A stretch of 64,000 nucleotides of DNA, from positions 1-64,000 of the forward strand of contig DATIFN010000046.1 in NCBI GenBank assembly GCA_035455245.1. Reading direction: 5' to 3'. The position numbers and the translations under genes are program-made. Below the pieces are notes generated by a model. It did not search any database. It saw nothing but the letters and a program-made list of their open reading frames with translations, and was not told the DNA's origin. Shown one piece after another: positions 39,089 to 47,930 of this stretch. Position 1 is the stretch's first letter. Each line of letters opens with the position of its first letter. The stretch comes from UBA8516 sp035455245 (lineage in GTDB: Archaea; Thermoproteota; Nitrososphaeria; Nitrososphaerales; Nitrosopumilaceae).

Positions 39089-39654
39089 TCCTTCCTAGAA
39101 ATAGAGTTTGAATTTTTTAATGGAATCATGAAGTAACTTGAATTATTATTTTCAAAAATGTTTGTTATTGCACGATTTATAATTTCCATCAGGATATATT
39201 GATCGTAAAATGAATCAATGTGATTTTCAGAATTTTTCTTTTTTATTTTCGATAGATTTTTTAGCGCAATGTTTTTAATTATTTTTTCTAATTTTATAGA
39301 AGCATCACTTATTGTATTAAAATAATCAGAATCAAAATTTGGTGGAATTTTATACCCAAGGATTTTTACTGGAGTACCATAATATTTTATAACTGCGCCA
39401 CGAGATTCCTTCATTTTTACAATCTCTATTAGCCCGGCATTTTTTAACACTTCAAGGTGATGTCTAATTGTGGTAGTAGCTTTTTTGTAGCCTGTTTTAT
39501 GCAATTCATCAGCTATTTGTTCTGCCGAAAGTTCATTATGATACAAGCATTGAAGGATCTTAATTCTTGCTACGTCGTCAAGTGCTTTTGCTTGGTCAAT
39601 GTTAGTTATGAGCATTCTGTTTACTTCAAGTTCTTTTTGGAGGAGAGTTGACAT
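39085..39654 (-). CDS. ArsR-type winged-helix transcriptional regulator
   Basis: Residues about 20-95 form a winged helix: ALDDVARIKILQCLYHNELSAEQIADELH, the recognition helix TTIRHHLEVLKNAGLI, and a wing VKMKESRGAVIKYYG. The remaining about 95 residues are helical with a dimer-type pattern and no Cys ligands, so a classic metal sensor is unlikely. AAAAGGA precedes the ATG at a ribosome-binding distance. Targets are unknown; it is convergent with DUF371. Confidence 0.82.
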   Translation of the reverse strand: MSTLLQKELEVNRMLITNIDQAKALDDVARIKILQCLYHNELSAEQIADELHKTGYKKATTTIRHHLEVLKNAGLIEIVKMKESRGAVIKYYGTPVKILGYKIPPNFDSDYFNTISDASIKLEKIIKNIALKNLSKIKKKNSENHIDSFYDQYILMEIINRAITNIFENNNSSYFMIPLKNSNSISRKD

Positions 39655-39950
39655 TCCTTTTTCAAGTTTAGATATGATCTAAAAGAACAAGGTGTTGCAA
39701 TTTTTTGTCTATTAGCATTATTTTTTTTATGCTACTAAAAGAATCAGAATACTACAACCATTTACCCTTTTACAACGATGAACAATATTTTAAAATCATT
39801 TTATTCGTATTAAAGTCATATTTTCAGTAGCATTACAAAAAACCCTGTATTTTTTAAAAAAAAGGCAATTTTGAAAAATATCGGGTTTTCTGGGCTCATC
39901 AAGGTTCATAGATCGCAGTGAAACAAGTTTTTCAGCACATTAAATTCGAG
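39655..39950. other. Non-coding stretch between the HTH gene and purC
   Basis: No supportable gene was found. It carries the HTH-gene promoter and a TAGCAT...ATGCTA hairpin (39713-39734) with a T-rich loop. A longer T- and A-rich region lies near 39790-39900. Short frames below 35 codons without family features were rejected. Confidence 0.5.
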
Positions 39951-40790
39951 TTAAAGTGAATGACCAGAAATTTTTTCGTATGAAGAAATGTATCTTGAAG
40001 ACAACTGTTGGCATAATTCTGGTGGCAAGGAAGGGGCTACTGGTTCTATGCGCTTTTTTCTGGCGTCTTCAAATTGTTTTTGATATCCGCGTTCAGATAA
40101 CCAATCACGAAGAAGTTGCTTGTCAAAGCTTTCTTGAATTTTTCCTATTTGATAGGTTGTTTTAGGCCACATTCTGTATTCATCAGGACCAATTGAATCC
40201 CCAAGCAATATCTTACCCCCAAGTTTTCCAAATTCTAATTTTAGGTCGGCAAGTATGAATCCTGCGTTTTCAGCGACTTTGTACATTTTTTTATATATTC
40301 CAATTGAGGATTCCTCTAACCAGTCATATTCTGCAGAAGTTAGAAGATTACTTCCAACGACTTCTTTTTTATTGGTGGGCAAATCATGTGTCTCAGATTT
40401 TGTTGTAGGATCAAAAATAGGTTCTGGAAGCTTGGAGGCAAGTGTGGTATCAGTTTTTTTTGGTAATTCGACCTCGCCTTTTTTCCATCTTTGAATCAAA
40501 CTACCATAAAAATATCCTCTAACAACACATTCAATTGGAATCATATCCATTTTTTTTACCACGATCTTATCCTTTGCATCTGTTCTGATGTAATGGTTTG
40601 GGTTTGGAAGTTCCTTAAACCAGAATTCAGCAAATTTACAAAGAACCTCACCTTTTCTGGGGATAGGAGTTTGGAATTTTACATCAAATGCTGAAACCCT
40701 ATCACTAAAATGAAAAAGCAGGTTTCCATCATCCATTTCGTAGATATCTTTTACTTTCCCTGACCGTAGAAATTTCAAACATTGCCTCAT
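39951..40790 (-). CDS. purC: Phosphoribosylaminoimidazole-succinocarboxamide synthase
   Basis: SAICAR synthetase of 279 aa: the opening RSGKVKDIYEMDDGNLLFHFSDRVSAFD-type signature, RDWLSERGYQKQF near the C-terminus, and ECVVRGYFYGSL near residue 84. It joins aspartate to CAIR in purine synthesis. ATG 40790 starts ahead of RSGKVKD by about ten residues. It lies downstream of purL-purF on the same strand, separated by two small genes. Confidence 0.95.
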   Translation of the reverse strand: MRQCLKFLRSGKVKDIYEMDDGNLLFHFSDRVSAFDVKFQTPIPRKGEVLCKFAEFWFKELPNPNHYIRTDAKDKIVVKKMDMIPIECVVRGYFYGSLIQRWKKGEVELPKKTDTTLASKLPEPIFDPTTKSETHDLPTNKKEVVGSNLLTSAEYDWLEESSIGIYKKMYKVAENAGFILADLKLEFGKLGGKILLGDSIGPDEYRMWPKTTYQIGKIQESFDKQLLRDWLSERGYQKQFEDARKKRIEPVAPSLPPELCQQLSSRYISSYEKISGHSL

Positions 40791-40821
40791 TATGCTACGT
40801 ATGATTTAAACTGATACAGAA

Positions 40822-41193
40822 TTAAGATCCCATCATACCGGGCATTTTTGTTGGCAGCCTATATGGTTTAGTGATGTGGATGCCTTCGTTAGTAGTCACA
40901 GTTACCCATTCGAGTTTATTCCCATTTGGCGGCGAAAGTATCAGTTTTTGACCTGGCTTAAGGATTGGGATCTTGTCAGTATATCCATCATAATCTATCA
41001 TCACATTTGTAAGGGGAGAATTTCCAGTATTTTGTAATGTAACCCTTGCAGTTGTAAACAGATCCTGTGGGTCTTTGAAAGGATCAAGTAAAATATCATA
41101 TTTGACAGGATACACAATGTGGGTGCCATAGAAAATTATTGCGATTATTATAATCGCACAAGCCGCTCCTGCTGCAATAAAAACAGTTTTCAA
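40822..41193 (-). CDS. Membrane-anchored hypothetical protein
   Basis: Not recognised. A 123-residue protein with an N-terminal anchor (residues 4-24, IAAGAACAIIIIAIIFYG) and an external domain of beta type. TVTLQNTGNSPLTNVMIDY-like sequence resembles an Ig-like or FxLYD-type fold. The end PTKMPGMMGS is Met/Gly-rich, possibly metal-binding. The start is a TTG at 41193. It sits between a RAM protein and purC, all on the minus strand. Confidence 0.6.
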   Translation of the reverse strand: MKTVFIAAGAACAIIIIAIIFYGTHIVYPVKYDILLDPFKDPQDLFTTARVTLQNTGNSPLTNVMIDYDGYTDKIPILKPGQKLILSPPNGNKLEWVTVTTNEGIHITKPYRLPTKMPGMMGS

Positions 41194-41225
41194 TGTTTCA
41201 TTTAGTTGTTTCTAATTAATAAAAT

Positions 41226-41471
41226 CTATTTTCCACCCTGCTCAGGGATTACAGAGAGAGTAGTTGTTGAAATCACATTGTTTATTTTTCTGATTTTTTT
41301 TGTGATAACATCTTCTATTTCTTTTCTTGATTTGACCTGCACTTTAGTAAAAATATCATAAACACCATATGTTCCCATCACTTCTTTTACGCCGTCAATT
41401 TTGAGAATGTCATTCATCACCTCCATTTCATGTCCGATTTTGCTTTTTACTAATACGTAAGCAATTTCCAT
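41226..41471 (-). CDS. Stand-alone Lrp/AsnC RAM-domain protein
   Basis: An 81-residue protein that is just the alpha-beta effector (RAM) domain of Lrp/AsnC, without an HTH: AYVLVKSKIGHEMEVMNDI, VMGTYGVYDIFTKVQ, then NVISTTTLSVIPE. Such SRAM proteins bind amino acids as oligomers and may modulate full-length Lrp proteins. It follows purF by 3 bp, so it is cotranscribed with purine genes. A paralogue is at 46723. Confidence 0.85.
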   Translation of the reverse strand: MEIAYVLVKSKIGHEMEVMNDILKIDGVKEVMGTYGVYDIFTKVQVKSRKEIEDVITKKIRKINNVISTTTLSVIPEQGGK

Positions 41472-41474
41472 TTT

Positions 41475-42911
41475 TTATTCTCCTTTTATTTCAGCTCTAG
41501 TTTTAAAAACAGGCTTTATGCCAAGAGTAGCGTAATTTCCTGTAGAACAAGTAAAACACATTGAATCTACATCTATTCCTACAGCTTCTGCCAAATTTTT
41601 TTCATCATTATAACCAAGGAAATCGGCACCAATAATTTGTCGTACTTTTTCAGTTATTTCTTTTTCATCATATTCCTTACTATCATCAATGAATGTTACG
41701 AGTTCATCTTGTGATGGAAAGTCAATTCCAGCATAACATGGAAAGCGAATTGGAGGATATGTTATTACCATACTTATTTTTCTTGCCCCAGCTCTGCGAA
41801 GAGCTTTGATTATTGCTTTTGAACTAGTTCCCCTGACCAAACTATCATCAACTACAACAACATGCTTACCGGCAATAACAGAAGTAATTGGAATTATCCA
41901 CCTATTGATTTCCACTCTATCACTTTGATGTGGCTCAATGAAACTCCTAAGTGGTCCTTTCCTGCTATATCTATCTTTAAGTAAACCTTCTTCAAATGGG
42001 ACACCCATCTCTTGTGCATAGCCAAGTGCAGCAGGTCTGGCAGAATCAGGAACTGGAATTACAATATCGGCATCTTTGATTGGAAACTTTTTTGCCAGAT
42101 ACTGACCAATCCTTTTTCGTGCAAGGTAAATATTTGATCCTTCCATAATACTTGATGGATGCGCAAAATAGGTAAATTCAAACGAACAATGGGCATGTTT
42201 TTTTTCTTCAGAAAACATCTCTGATTCAAGACCTGAATTGCTGAGTTTAAGGAGTTCACCCGGTTTTACATCTCTTACCAATTCTGCACCAACAGCAGCA
42301 ATTGCAGAGGATTCGGATGCTACTATGTAGGTATTGATATCTTTTCTAAAACCAAGGACCATAGGTCTAAAACCTTTAGGGTCACGTGCAGCATAAACTG
42401 CGTTGTCATCGGAAACAAAGGTAAAACAAAATGAGCCAACCATTTCATTTTTTAGAATTGAGAGTGCACTACCAAGATTTCCATTTGTTGCCATAAGTGA
42501 AACGAGTCTCTTTGCAGCAACAAGCGTGTCACTTACATTTTGAGGCGTAAATGTACATCCTCCAACCATTCCGGATAATTCTTCAACATTTGCAATAGTT
42601 CCGTTATGTGCAATACACAAATCTTTAACTTTTAGCGGTTGAGCATTTTCCAAGTTACTTTTTCCCATTGTAGAATATCTTACATGTCCTATTGCTGCAG
42701 GAGATGCATATTCTCTTGTAACTTTATCAAATTCTGTTGCTCCGGAAGAAACTAGTCCAATTTGCTTGTATGGTTCTTTCCTTGGAATAGCAATCCCCCA
42801 AGCTTCTTGCCCTCTATGTTGAAGGGCTCGTAATGAATCAATAACCATTGGGACTACATTTGCACCATCAAGGCTAAAAATTCCAACCACACCACAATTT
42901 TCCTTAACCAT
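41475..42911 (-). CDS. purF: Amidophosphoribosyltransferase
   Basis: First committed enzyme of purine synthesis, 478 aa. A short propeptide (MVKEN) precedes the N-terminal nucleophile Cys of CGVVGIF. The glutaminase domain shows RGQEAWGIA and HVRYSTMG, and the PRTase domain has the PRPP loop VVVVDDSLVRGTSS near residue 350. Cys in GIDVDSMCFTC may be iron-sulfur ligands. It overlaps purL by 8 bp. Confidence 0.95.
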   Translation of the reverse strand: MVKENCGVVGIFSLDGANVVPMVIDSLRALQHRGQEAWGIAIPRKEPYKQIGLVSSGATEFDKVTREYASPAAIGHVRYSTMGKSNLENAQPLKVKDLCIAHNGTIANVEELSGMVGGCTFTPQNVSDTLVAAKRLVSLMATNGNLGSALSILKNEMVGSFCFTFVSDDNAVYAARDPKGFRPMVLGFRKDINTYIVASESSAIAAVGAELVRDVKPGELLKLSNSGLESEMFSEEKKHAHCSFEFTYFAHPSSIMEGSNIYLARKRIGQYLAKKFPIKDADIVIPVPDSARPAALGYAQEMGVPFEEGLLKDRYSRKGPLRSFIEPHQSDRVEINRWIIPITSVIAGKHVVVVDDSLVRGTSSKAIIKALRRAGARKISMVITYPPIRFPCYAGIDFPSQDELVTFIDDSKEYDEKEITEKVRQIIGADFLGYNDEKNLAEAVGIDVDSMCFTCSTGNYATLGIKPVFKTRAEIKGE

Positions 42912-45066
42912 GTGTTATCAAAGACTCCAATGAGTTTAACCATTTTTCTTGTGCTTTATCAATCCTTAGATCGATTATCTTTTTTGTTTTATTTTTAAAT
43001 ACAATATTGTCTCCTGAAAATTTTCCAATTATTCCATATTCAACTTTTTTTTGTTCTAAGAGATCGGTTATTTTTTTGGAGTTTTTCTGGGTCACGGCAA
43101 GAATATATCTAGAATGAGATTCCGAAAATAAAAGTTCATCAGTTTTTAGTCTTTGCCCTGGAATTTCTTCTAATGATACCGTGCATCCAATTTGGTTCTT
43201 AATACATAATTCAGATACGGCTATTGCAATACCACCTTTGGAACAATCGTGTACACAATCCACCAGATTTCGATCAATCAAATTCAATACTAGATCCATG
43301 GAGTCTTTTGAATTTTTAAGGTCAACTTTTGGACATGAACCGCCAATCAAATTATGAATATATTCATAATATTCAGAACCACCAAGTTCGTCCTTTGTTT
43401 CACCAATAACAATCATTAGGTCGTTTTGTGAAATTTTTTGTGAAAGTGGCTTTTTCTCATTCAGCCCAAGAACTCCAATTAACGGGGTGGGTTTAATTGA
43501 GCCATTATCTGTCTCATTATAGAAACTAACTTTACCCCCAACACATGGAACTTGAACGTATTTTGCATAGTCAGTAATTCCTTCAAGTGATTCTTTGAAT
43601 GTCCAAAAAATTTCGGGATCTTCCGGATTTCCAAATTGCAAATGATCAACCATTCCTATTGGGGTTGCACCTGCACAGACAACATTTCTACACGCCTCCT
43701 CAAAACACCCTATTGCTCCTTGTCTTGGATCAATAAAACAGTGTTTTGAATTACCGTCAATTTTCATCGCCAAAAATTTTCCGTTGTCAAGTCGTAACAA
43801 AGCGGCGTCTTGGCCTGGTTTTACTACTGTTCTTATTCCTACTTCGTGATCATATTGACCATAAACCCAGATTCTACTTGCTATGTTTGGATTTGCAAGC
43901 ATTCTAAGAAGGATTTTTGTAAGATCGCCTGGGGTGTTTGGTTTTTTTATATCTTGTAGTTTTTTGAGGTATTTTGGTTTTGATGCAGGCCGGTCAAGCA
44001 AAGGGGCATTCGCTACAACTGAGCTTGGAAGGGTCGCAATTGTGTTGGTTTCAACTTTTACTTGCATTATCCTGTCTTCTTTAACTCTGCCTATGACAGA
44101 ATATGGGACGTGGAATTTTTCACAGATTTCTTTTAGTAATTGGAGGTTATACCTATCAGTTATTACAAGCATTCGTTCCTGAGATTCAGAAATCATTATC
44201 TCTGTTGGAGACATCCCGTCTTCTCTTTTGTGCACCCGCGCCACATCAAGTTCAATTCCAACAGAGAGGGAATCGGCAGTTTCCGATATTGCACATGAGA
44301 GCCCACCGCCTCCCAAATCTTTCATTGCTTTTATGCAACCTTTGTCCCTGGCTTCAAGAATTGCTTCGATGACTAGTTTTTCAATAAATGGATCAGGGAT
44401 TTGAACTGCGGAACGGTTTTTTGATTCTAGTGTGTCTGATGCAAACTGCGAGCCACCCATTCCGTCTCGTCCAGTAGAGCCACCAATTAAAACTACAAAA
44501 TCATCTTTGTCTGCTCTGTTTTTGATAAGTTTATTTTTTTTACCAAATCCGATTGCTGCAACATCAACTAATGCATAATTTTTAAAGCAATTATCAAATT
44601 CTATTTCTCCACCCACAGTAGGAATTCCAAGACAGTTACCATAATCAGCAATTCCGCGTACCGCATTTTTGAAGAGCCATTTTGCGTGATTATCTTTTTC
44701 TATATTTCCAAAACGCAATCCATCAAGTATGGCAATTGGTCGTGTACCAGCTGACAAGATGTCTCGTATAACGCCACCAACGCCTGTTGCAGCTCCACCA
44801 TATGGCTCTACTGCAGAAGGATGATTATGGCTTTCTATGTGAACTGTAACAACATAATCATCCCCAACATCGAGTACCCCAGAATCATATCCTAGTCCGG
44901 AAATAACACGGTTTCCCTCTTTTGGTAGAATTTTCAAAAGTTTTTTTGATGATTTGTATGAACAATGTTCTGACCACTCGGCTGCTATTATTTGTAATTC
45001 AAGCGGATTTGGTTTTCGACCAATTTTTTTTTCAAGAAAAGAGTGTTCTTGTGTAGTTAGGCTCAT
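42904..45066 (-). CDS. purL: Phosphoribosylformylglycinamidine synthase, PurL subunit
   Basis: Small-type PurL (720 aa) that works with PurQ and PurS: ATP-dependent conversion of FGAR to FGAM. It has the N-terminal EWSEHCSYKSSK motif, SHNHPSAVEPYGGAATGVGG, KDLGGGGLSCAISE and a second half with HDCSKGGIAIAVSE. The ATG abuts the purQ stop (overlap at 45066), so purQ-purL-purF is one operon. Confidence 0.96.
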   Translation of the reverse strand: MSLTTQEHSFLEKKIGRKPNPLELQIIAAEWSEHCSYKSSKKLLKILPKEGNRVISGLGYDSGVLDVGDDYVVTVHIESHNHPSAVEPYGGAATGVGGVIRDILSAGTRPIAILDGLRFGNIEKDNHAKWLFKNAVRGIADYGNCLGIPTVGGEIEFDNCFKNYALVDVAAIGFGKKNKLIKNRADKDDFVVLIGGSTGRDGMGGSQFASDTLESKNRSAVQIPDPFIEKLVIEAILEARDKGCIKAMKDLGGGGLSCAISETADSLSVGIELDVARVHKREDGMSPTEIMISESQERMLVITDRYNLQLLKEICEKFHVPYSVIGRVKEDRIMQVKVETNTIATLPSSVVANAPLLDRPASKPKYLKKLQDIKKPNTPGDLTKILLRMLANPNIASRIWVYGQYDHEVGIRTVVKPGQDAALLRLDNGKFLAMKIDGNSKHCFIDPRQGAIGCFEEACRNVVCAGATPIGMVDHLQFGNPEDPEIFWTFKESLEGITDYAKYVQVPCVGGKVSFYNETDNGSIKPTPLIGVLGLNEKKPLSQKISQNDLMIVIGETKDELGGSEYYEYIHNLIGGSCPKVDLKNSKDSMDLVLNLIDRNLVDCVHDCSKGGIAIAVSELCIKNQIGCTVSLEEIPGQRLKTDELLFSESHSRYILAVTQKNSKKITDLLEQKKVEYGIIGKFSGDNIVFKNKTKKIIDLRIDKAQEKWLNSLESLITHG

Positions 45067-45743
45067 TATGCAATACCCATGGTAGTTAAAAGAGATTCGA
45101 AAATCATTGAAGCGGGTTTGGAATTCTTTGGATTTATAATTGATTCTGCAGCTCGTTCAGGATGAGGCATCATCCCTACTACATTTCCTTTTTTGTTGCA
45201 TATACCTGCTATGTTATTAGATGAGCCGTTTATTTCTTCACAATAAGTAAAAACTATTTGATTGTTTTTCTTGAGTGAGTTTAGAGTTTCTTTATCAGCA
45301 TAGTATCTTCCTTCACCATTAGCAATTGGTATCGGAATTTTTTGGTTTAGCTTGAATTTGTTAGTAAATGGTGTTTTATTGTTTTTTACTATGAGTTCAG
45401 TCCATTTGCACATGAAATTGAGGGACATATTTTTTAAAAGCGCGCCAGGTAAAAGACCTGCTTCAACAAGGATTTGAAATCCGTTGCAGACACCAAGTAT
45501 TGGCATTCCTTTTTCTGCCATTTTTTTTATGCCAGCAATAACCGGACTGTGTGCCGCTATGACCCCTGCTCTAAGTCGATCACCATATGAAAATCCACCA
45601 GGAAGAACAATGGCATCAATATTCTTTGAAAGTTCATCTTCATGCCATAAAAGTTCTGTATTTAATTTAAAAACATCAGTAAGGACATGTTGCATATCTC
45701 GATCGCAGTTACTTCCTGGGAAAACTACAATGCCTACTTTCAC
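45066..45743 (-). CDS. purQ: Phosphoribosylformylglycinamidine synthase, PurQ glutaminase subunit
   Basis: Class I glutamine amidotransferase (225 aa) feeding ammonia to PurL. It contains VVFPGSNCDRDM, LPGGFSYGDRLRAG, the nucleophile Cys in GVCNGFQIL, and the His/Glu pair in MMPHPERAAE. The GTG start is the only sensible one before the first strand. It is divergent from the CBS-domain gene. Confidence 0.95.
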   Translation of the reverse strand: MKVGIVVFPGSNCDRDMQHVLTDVFKLNTELLWHEDELSKNIDAIVLPGGFSYGDRLRAGVIAAHSPVIAGIKKMAEKGMPILGVCNGFQILVEAGLLPGALLKNMSLNFMCKWTELIVKNNKTPFTNKFKLNQKIPIPIANGEGRYYADKETLNSLKKNNQIVFTYCEEINGSSNNIAGICNKKGNVVGMMPHPERAAESIINPKNSKPASMIFESLLTTMGIA

Positions 45744-45820
45744 AATTTTCTTATCTTGTTAGCATTATTAAATTGAATCGAATGAAATCATTTTTATTCA
45801 ATTTCATTTTGATAATAGAT

Positions 45821-46261
45821 ATGACACACGTTCGTGACATCATGATTCGTAATGTCATTACTATCGATCATGATAAAACGGCCAAGGATGTGGCACTCTT
45901 AATGTCAGAAAAACAAGTCAGTTCATTAGTAGTGATAAAAGATGGAAATCCAATCGGGCTGGTCACAGAAAGAGATCTCTCTCGTAAGGTATTAACTACA
46001 GATAGAAAAAGTGCAGACGTACAACTTTCTGAGATAATGTCTCTAAAATTCCGATGGGTTGAACCTATGACACCAATAGAAGACGCCATTCAGAAGATGA
46101 TAAATAATAACATACGTAGACTGCTCGTCTTAGAGAATAGCAAACTTGTTGGAATCATAACCGAAACAGACCTAGCAAGACATCTTAGGAGCAAGCTCCT
46201 CATAGATGGTGCACTAGAAGATTTTACGGCTTTAAAACGCAAAATAGTAAAAAGCAGTTAG
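45821..46261 (+). CDS. CBS-domain pair protein
   Basis: 146 residues from ATG 45821, nearly all of which form two CBS motifs: THVRDIMIRNVITI with VTERDLSRKV, and then EIMSLKFRWVEPMTP with ITETDLARHL. CBS pairs (Bateman modules) bind adenine nucleotides or SAM. A TTG at 45773 would add 16 mostly hydrophobic residues and is less likely. It lies on the plus strand between purS and purQ, overlapping the convergent purS by 4 bp; a link to purine nucleotide sensing is inference. Confidence 0.85.
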   Translation: MTHVRDIMIRNVITIDHDKTAKDVALLMSEKQVSSLVVIKDGNPIGLVTERDLSRKVLTTDRKSADVQLSEIMSLKFRWVEPMTPIEDAIQKMINNNIRRLLVLENSKLVGIITETDLARHLRSKLLIDGALEDFTALKRKIVKSS

Positions 46262-46518
46262 ACTTCAAAGGTTTCCACAGATACACGGCTTACTAACGGA
46301 TTGTATATTCTAAATTCATTACATAGGTCCATTACCGTTTTTTCAGCTATTTTCTTGTTTTTTGCATCAACTTCGAATTTTAACATCTTGGCAGAACGAA
46401 TTTTCTTTACAGATGAATTGTTCCCTTTAAGAATCAGATCATGCAATATAGTCTCTCCTTCTGGGTCATTGATCTGTGGTTTATTTTCTATTATCACGCT
46501 AACTTGGAAGGAAGGCAT
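46258..46518 (-). CDS. purS: Phosphoribosylformylglycinamidine synthase, PurS subunit
   Basis: An 86-residue protein of the PurS family, the structural bridge in the PurLQS complex. It reads FQVSVIIENKPQINDPEGETI and RSAKMLKFEVDAKNK, ending EFRIYNPLVSRVSVE. Together with purQ and small-type purL it completes FGAM synthase. Separated from purQ by the opposite-strand CBS gene, so it must have its own promoter, which is shared with tRNA-Thr divergently. Confidence 0.9.
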   Translation of the reverse strand: MPSFQVSVIIENKPQINDPEGETILHDLILKGNNSSVKKIRSAKMLKFEVDAKNKKIAEKTVMDLCNEFRIYNPLVSRVSVETFEV

Positions 46519-46600
46519 GTTGAGTTGTTTGGATATAATTAATTTAAGCTTTGGTTTATTGATAACATTTTAAACCATCCAAATTTTCCCTTTATCTTAT

Positions 46601-46675
46601 GCCAATGTAGCTCAGCCTGGCTAGAGCATCTGACTTGTAATCAGAAGGTCGAGGGTCCAAATCCCTTCATTGGCT
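46601..46675 (+). tRNA. tRNA-Thr (UGU)
   Basis: Acceptor stem GCCAATG pairs with CATTGGC, the D arm is GCTC...GAGC, and the anticodon arm TCTGA-CTTGTAA-TCAGA gives anticodon TGT. The T arm is GAGGG-TCCAAAT-CCCTT with one G-U, and the discriminator is T, as usual for archaeal Thr tRNAs. CCA is not encoded. No intron is present. Confidence 0.96.
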
Positions 46676-46722
46676 TTTATCATTACAGACAAAGTTAAGT
46701 AACAAATGTGTAAAATGAACAC

Positions 46723-46962
46723 ATGCATCTTGGATATGTTTTGATTAATTGTGACTTGGGCACGGAAGAATACATCTTGGAGGAGCTTAAACGAATCCCA
46801 GAGGTCAAAAAAGCTTATGTCACTTTTGGATCTTATGATCTTATAGCAGAAATCCAAGCTAAAACTCAGGAGGATTTTGATAAAGCAGTATCACATGGAA
46901 TCAGAACCATATCTAGAGTAATAAGCACGATGACACTCAGAATAGTAAATCCTGATGGATAG
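46723..46962 (+). CDS. Stand-alone Lrp/AsnC RAM-domain protein
   Basis: A 79-residue effector-only Lrp/AsnC domain: GYVLINCDLGTEEYILEEL, VTFGSYDLIAEIQAKT and RVISTMTLRIVNP. It lacks a DNA-binding domain. The protein is a clear paralogue of the RAM protein at 41226, with the same strand-helix order and ISTxTL ending. It probably forms oligomers that bind an amino acid. It stands alone after tRNA-Thr. Confidence 0.85.
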   Translation: MHLGYVLINCDLGTEEYILEELKRIPEVKKAYVTFGSYDLIAEIQAKTQEDFDKAVSHGIRTISRVISTMTLRIVNPDG

Positions 46963-46998
46963 TCAACAACATTATGCAATTACCGGTGGGTTTTTCTA

Positions 46999-47343
46999 TT
47001 GTTTACCAAAATATTGCCGAAGGATAATTATAGAAGAAATGAAATCAAACTGGAATTGGCAAACATAGAATACACTGGTACTGTCTGGGCAATAAATCAC
47101 GGACTACCTGAACCTTTGCTTAATCATTGTATAAAAAAATTAGTGGAGCATGGGATTAAGAAGGAAGATATCAAATTAACAGACGCGCCGGAAAATGTCA
47201 AGGTCGGAACAGTAGTAGTAGACATTTGGCCATATCATCTTGAAGTCGGGCGTGTTCGTACCGTTAGAAATGAGTCATTTATCAGCGGTAGCGTTATGAT
47301 AATAGAGTTAAAAGCTGATGTTAACGGAACTTATATCGACTAG
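46999..47343 (+). CDS. Hypothetical protein
   Basis: Not recognised. A 114-residue soluble alpha/beta protein: LELANIEYTGTVWAINHG, a helix LLNHCIKKLVEHGI, VVVDIWPYHLEVGRVRTV and a final strand VMIIELKADVNG. The start is uncertain: TTG 46999 or TTG 47014 (no ATG in range). It is on the same strand as the RAM gene, 36 bp after it. A role is not evident. Confidence 0.6.
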   Translation: MFTKILPKDNYRRNEIKLELANIEYTGTVWAINHGLPEPLLNHCIKKLVEHGIKKEDIKLTDAPENVKVGTVVVDIWPYHLEVGRVRTVRNESFISGSVMIIELKADVNGTYID

Positions 47344-47384
47344 AAATACTGATTAGATTTATCCATGACACTTAAAATCTCAAT

Positions 47385-47894
47385 ATGAAGAAGAAACCTG
47401 CTCGACCAAGCAAGAAAGGATTGTATTTTGTAATAATAGCAGGAGCTGTAATAATTGGACTTGTGATTGGCGTCAGTTACTATGTGGATCAAGCCAAAAT
47501 TTCTGGACAAAGATTTGGTACTAATCTTGAACAAATTCAGTCAGATCTTAAAAAACAAATCTCTGAGTATGAATCAAACTTAACCATCTGGCAAGAAGGA
47601 GGATTGACAAAACAACAAATGATACAAATTTCTGATAACCACCTTTTAGAGCTAGAAAAAATACTGAAAAGATATGATGGATTATCACCACCTCAAGCCT
47701 TTACTTCCTCTGTCGAACTTTTCAAACGTTCAACACAAACCCAGATTGAAAGTGATAAACTATTAAAAGAATGGATTGAAACAGGAGATAATGCAACAAA
47801 AATAAGATCAGATGAGCTTTTACAACAATCATTTGAATACGAAACAAGTGCATTAGCTTCATTTAATTCTGCAAAAAATGGGTACACCACATAA
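47385..47894 (+). CDS. Membrane-anchored hypothetical protein
   Basis: Not recognised. A basic N-terminus (KKKPARPSKKG) and one membrane helix at residues 13-34 (YFVIIAGAVIIGLVIGVSYYV) are followed by an external helical domain of about 130 residues with coiled-coil-like spacing (EQIQSDLKKQISEYESNL). Topology would be N-in, C-out. It precedes a secreted protein gene by 36 bp on the same strand. Confidence 0.62.
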   Translation: MKKKPARPSKKGLYFVIIAGAVIIGLVIGVSYYVDQAKISGQRFGTNLEQIQSDLKKQISEYESNLTIWQEGGLTKQQMIQISDNHLLELEKILKRYDGLSPPQAFTSSVELFKRSTQTQIESDKLLKEWIETGDNATKIRSDELLQQSFEYETSALASFNSAKNGYTT

Positions 47895-47930
47895 GTTATT
47901 TAATTAGGAATTGTATAATTAAATTGTAAG

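Noticed and set aside
39713..39734. TAGCAT...ATGCTA hairpin as a terminator
   Set aside because: Arms are only 6 bp with an AT-rich loop, and it lies upstream of the HTH gene, not after a gene end.
46621..46857. Minus-strand frame of 78 codons covering tRNA-Thr
   Set aside because: It is antisense to the tRNA and to the RAM-domain gene.
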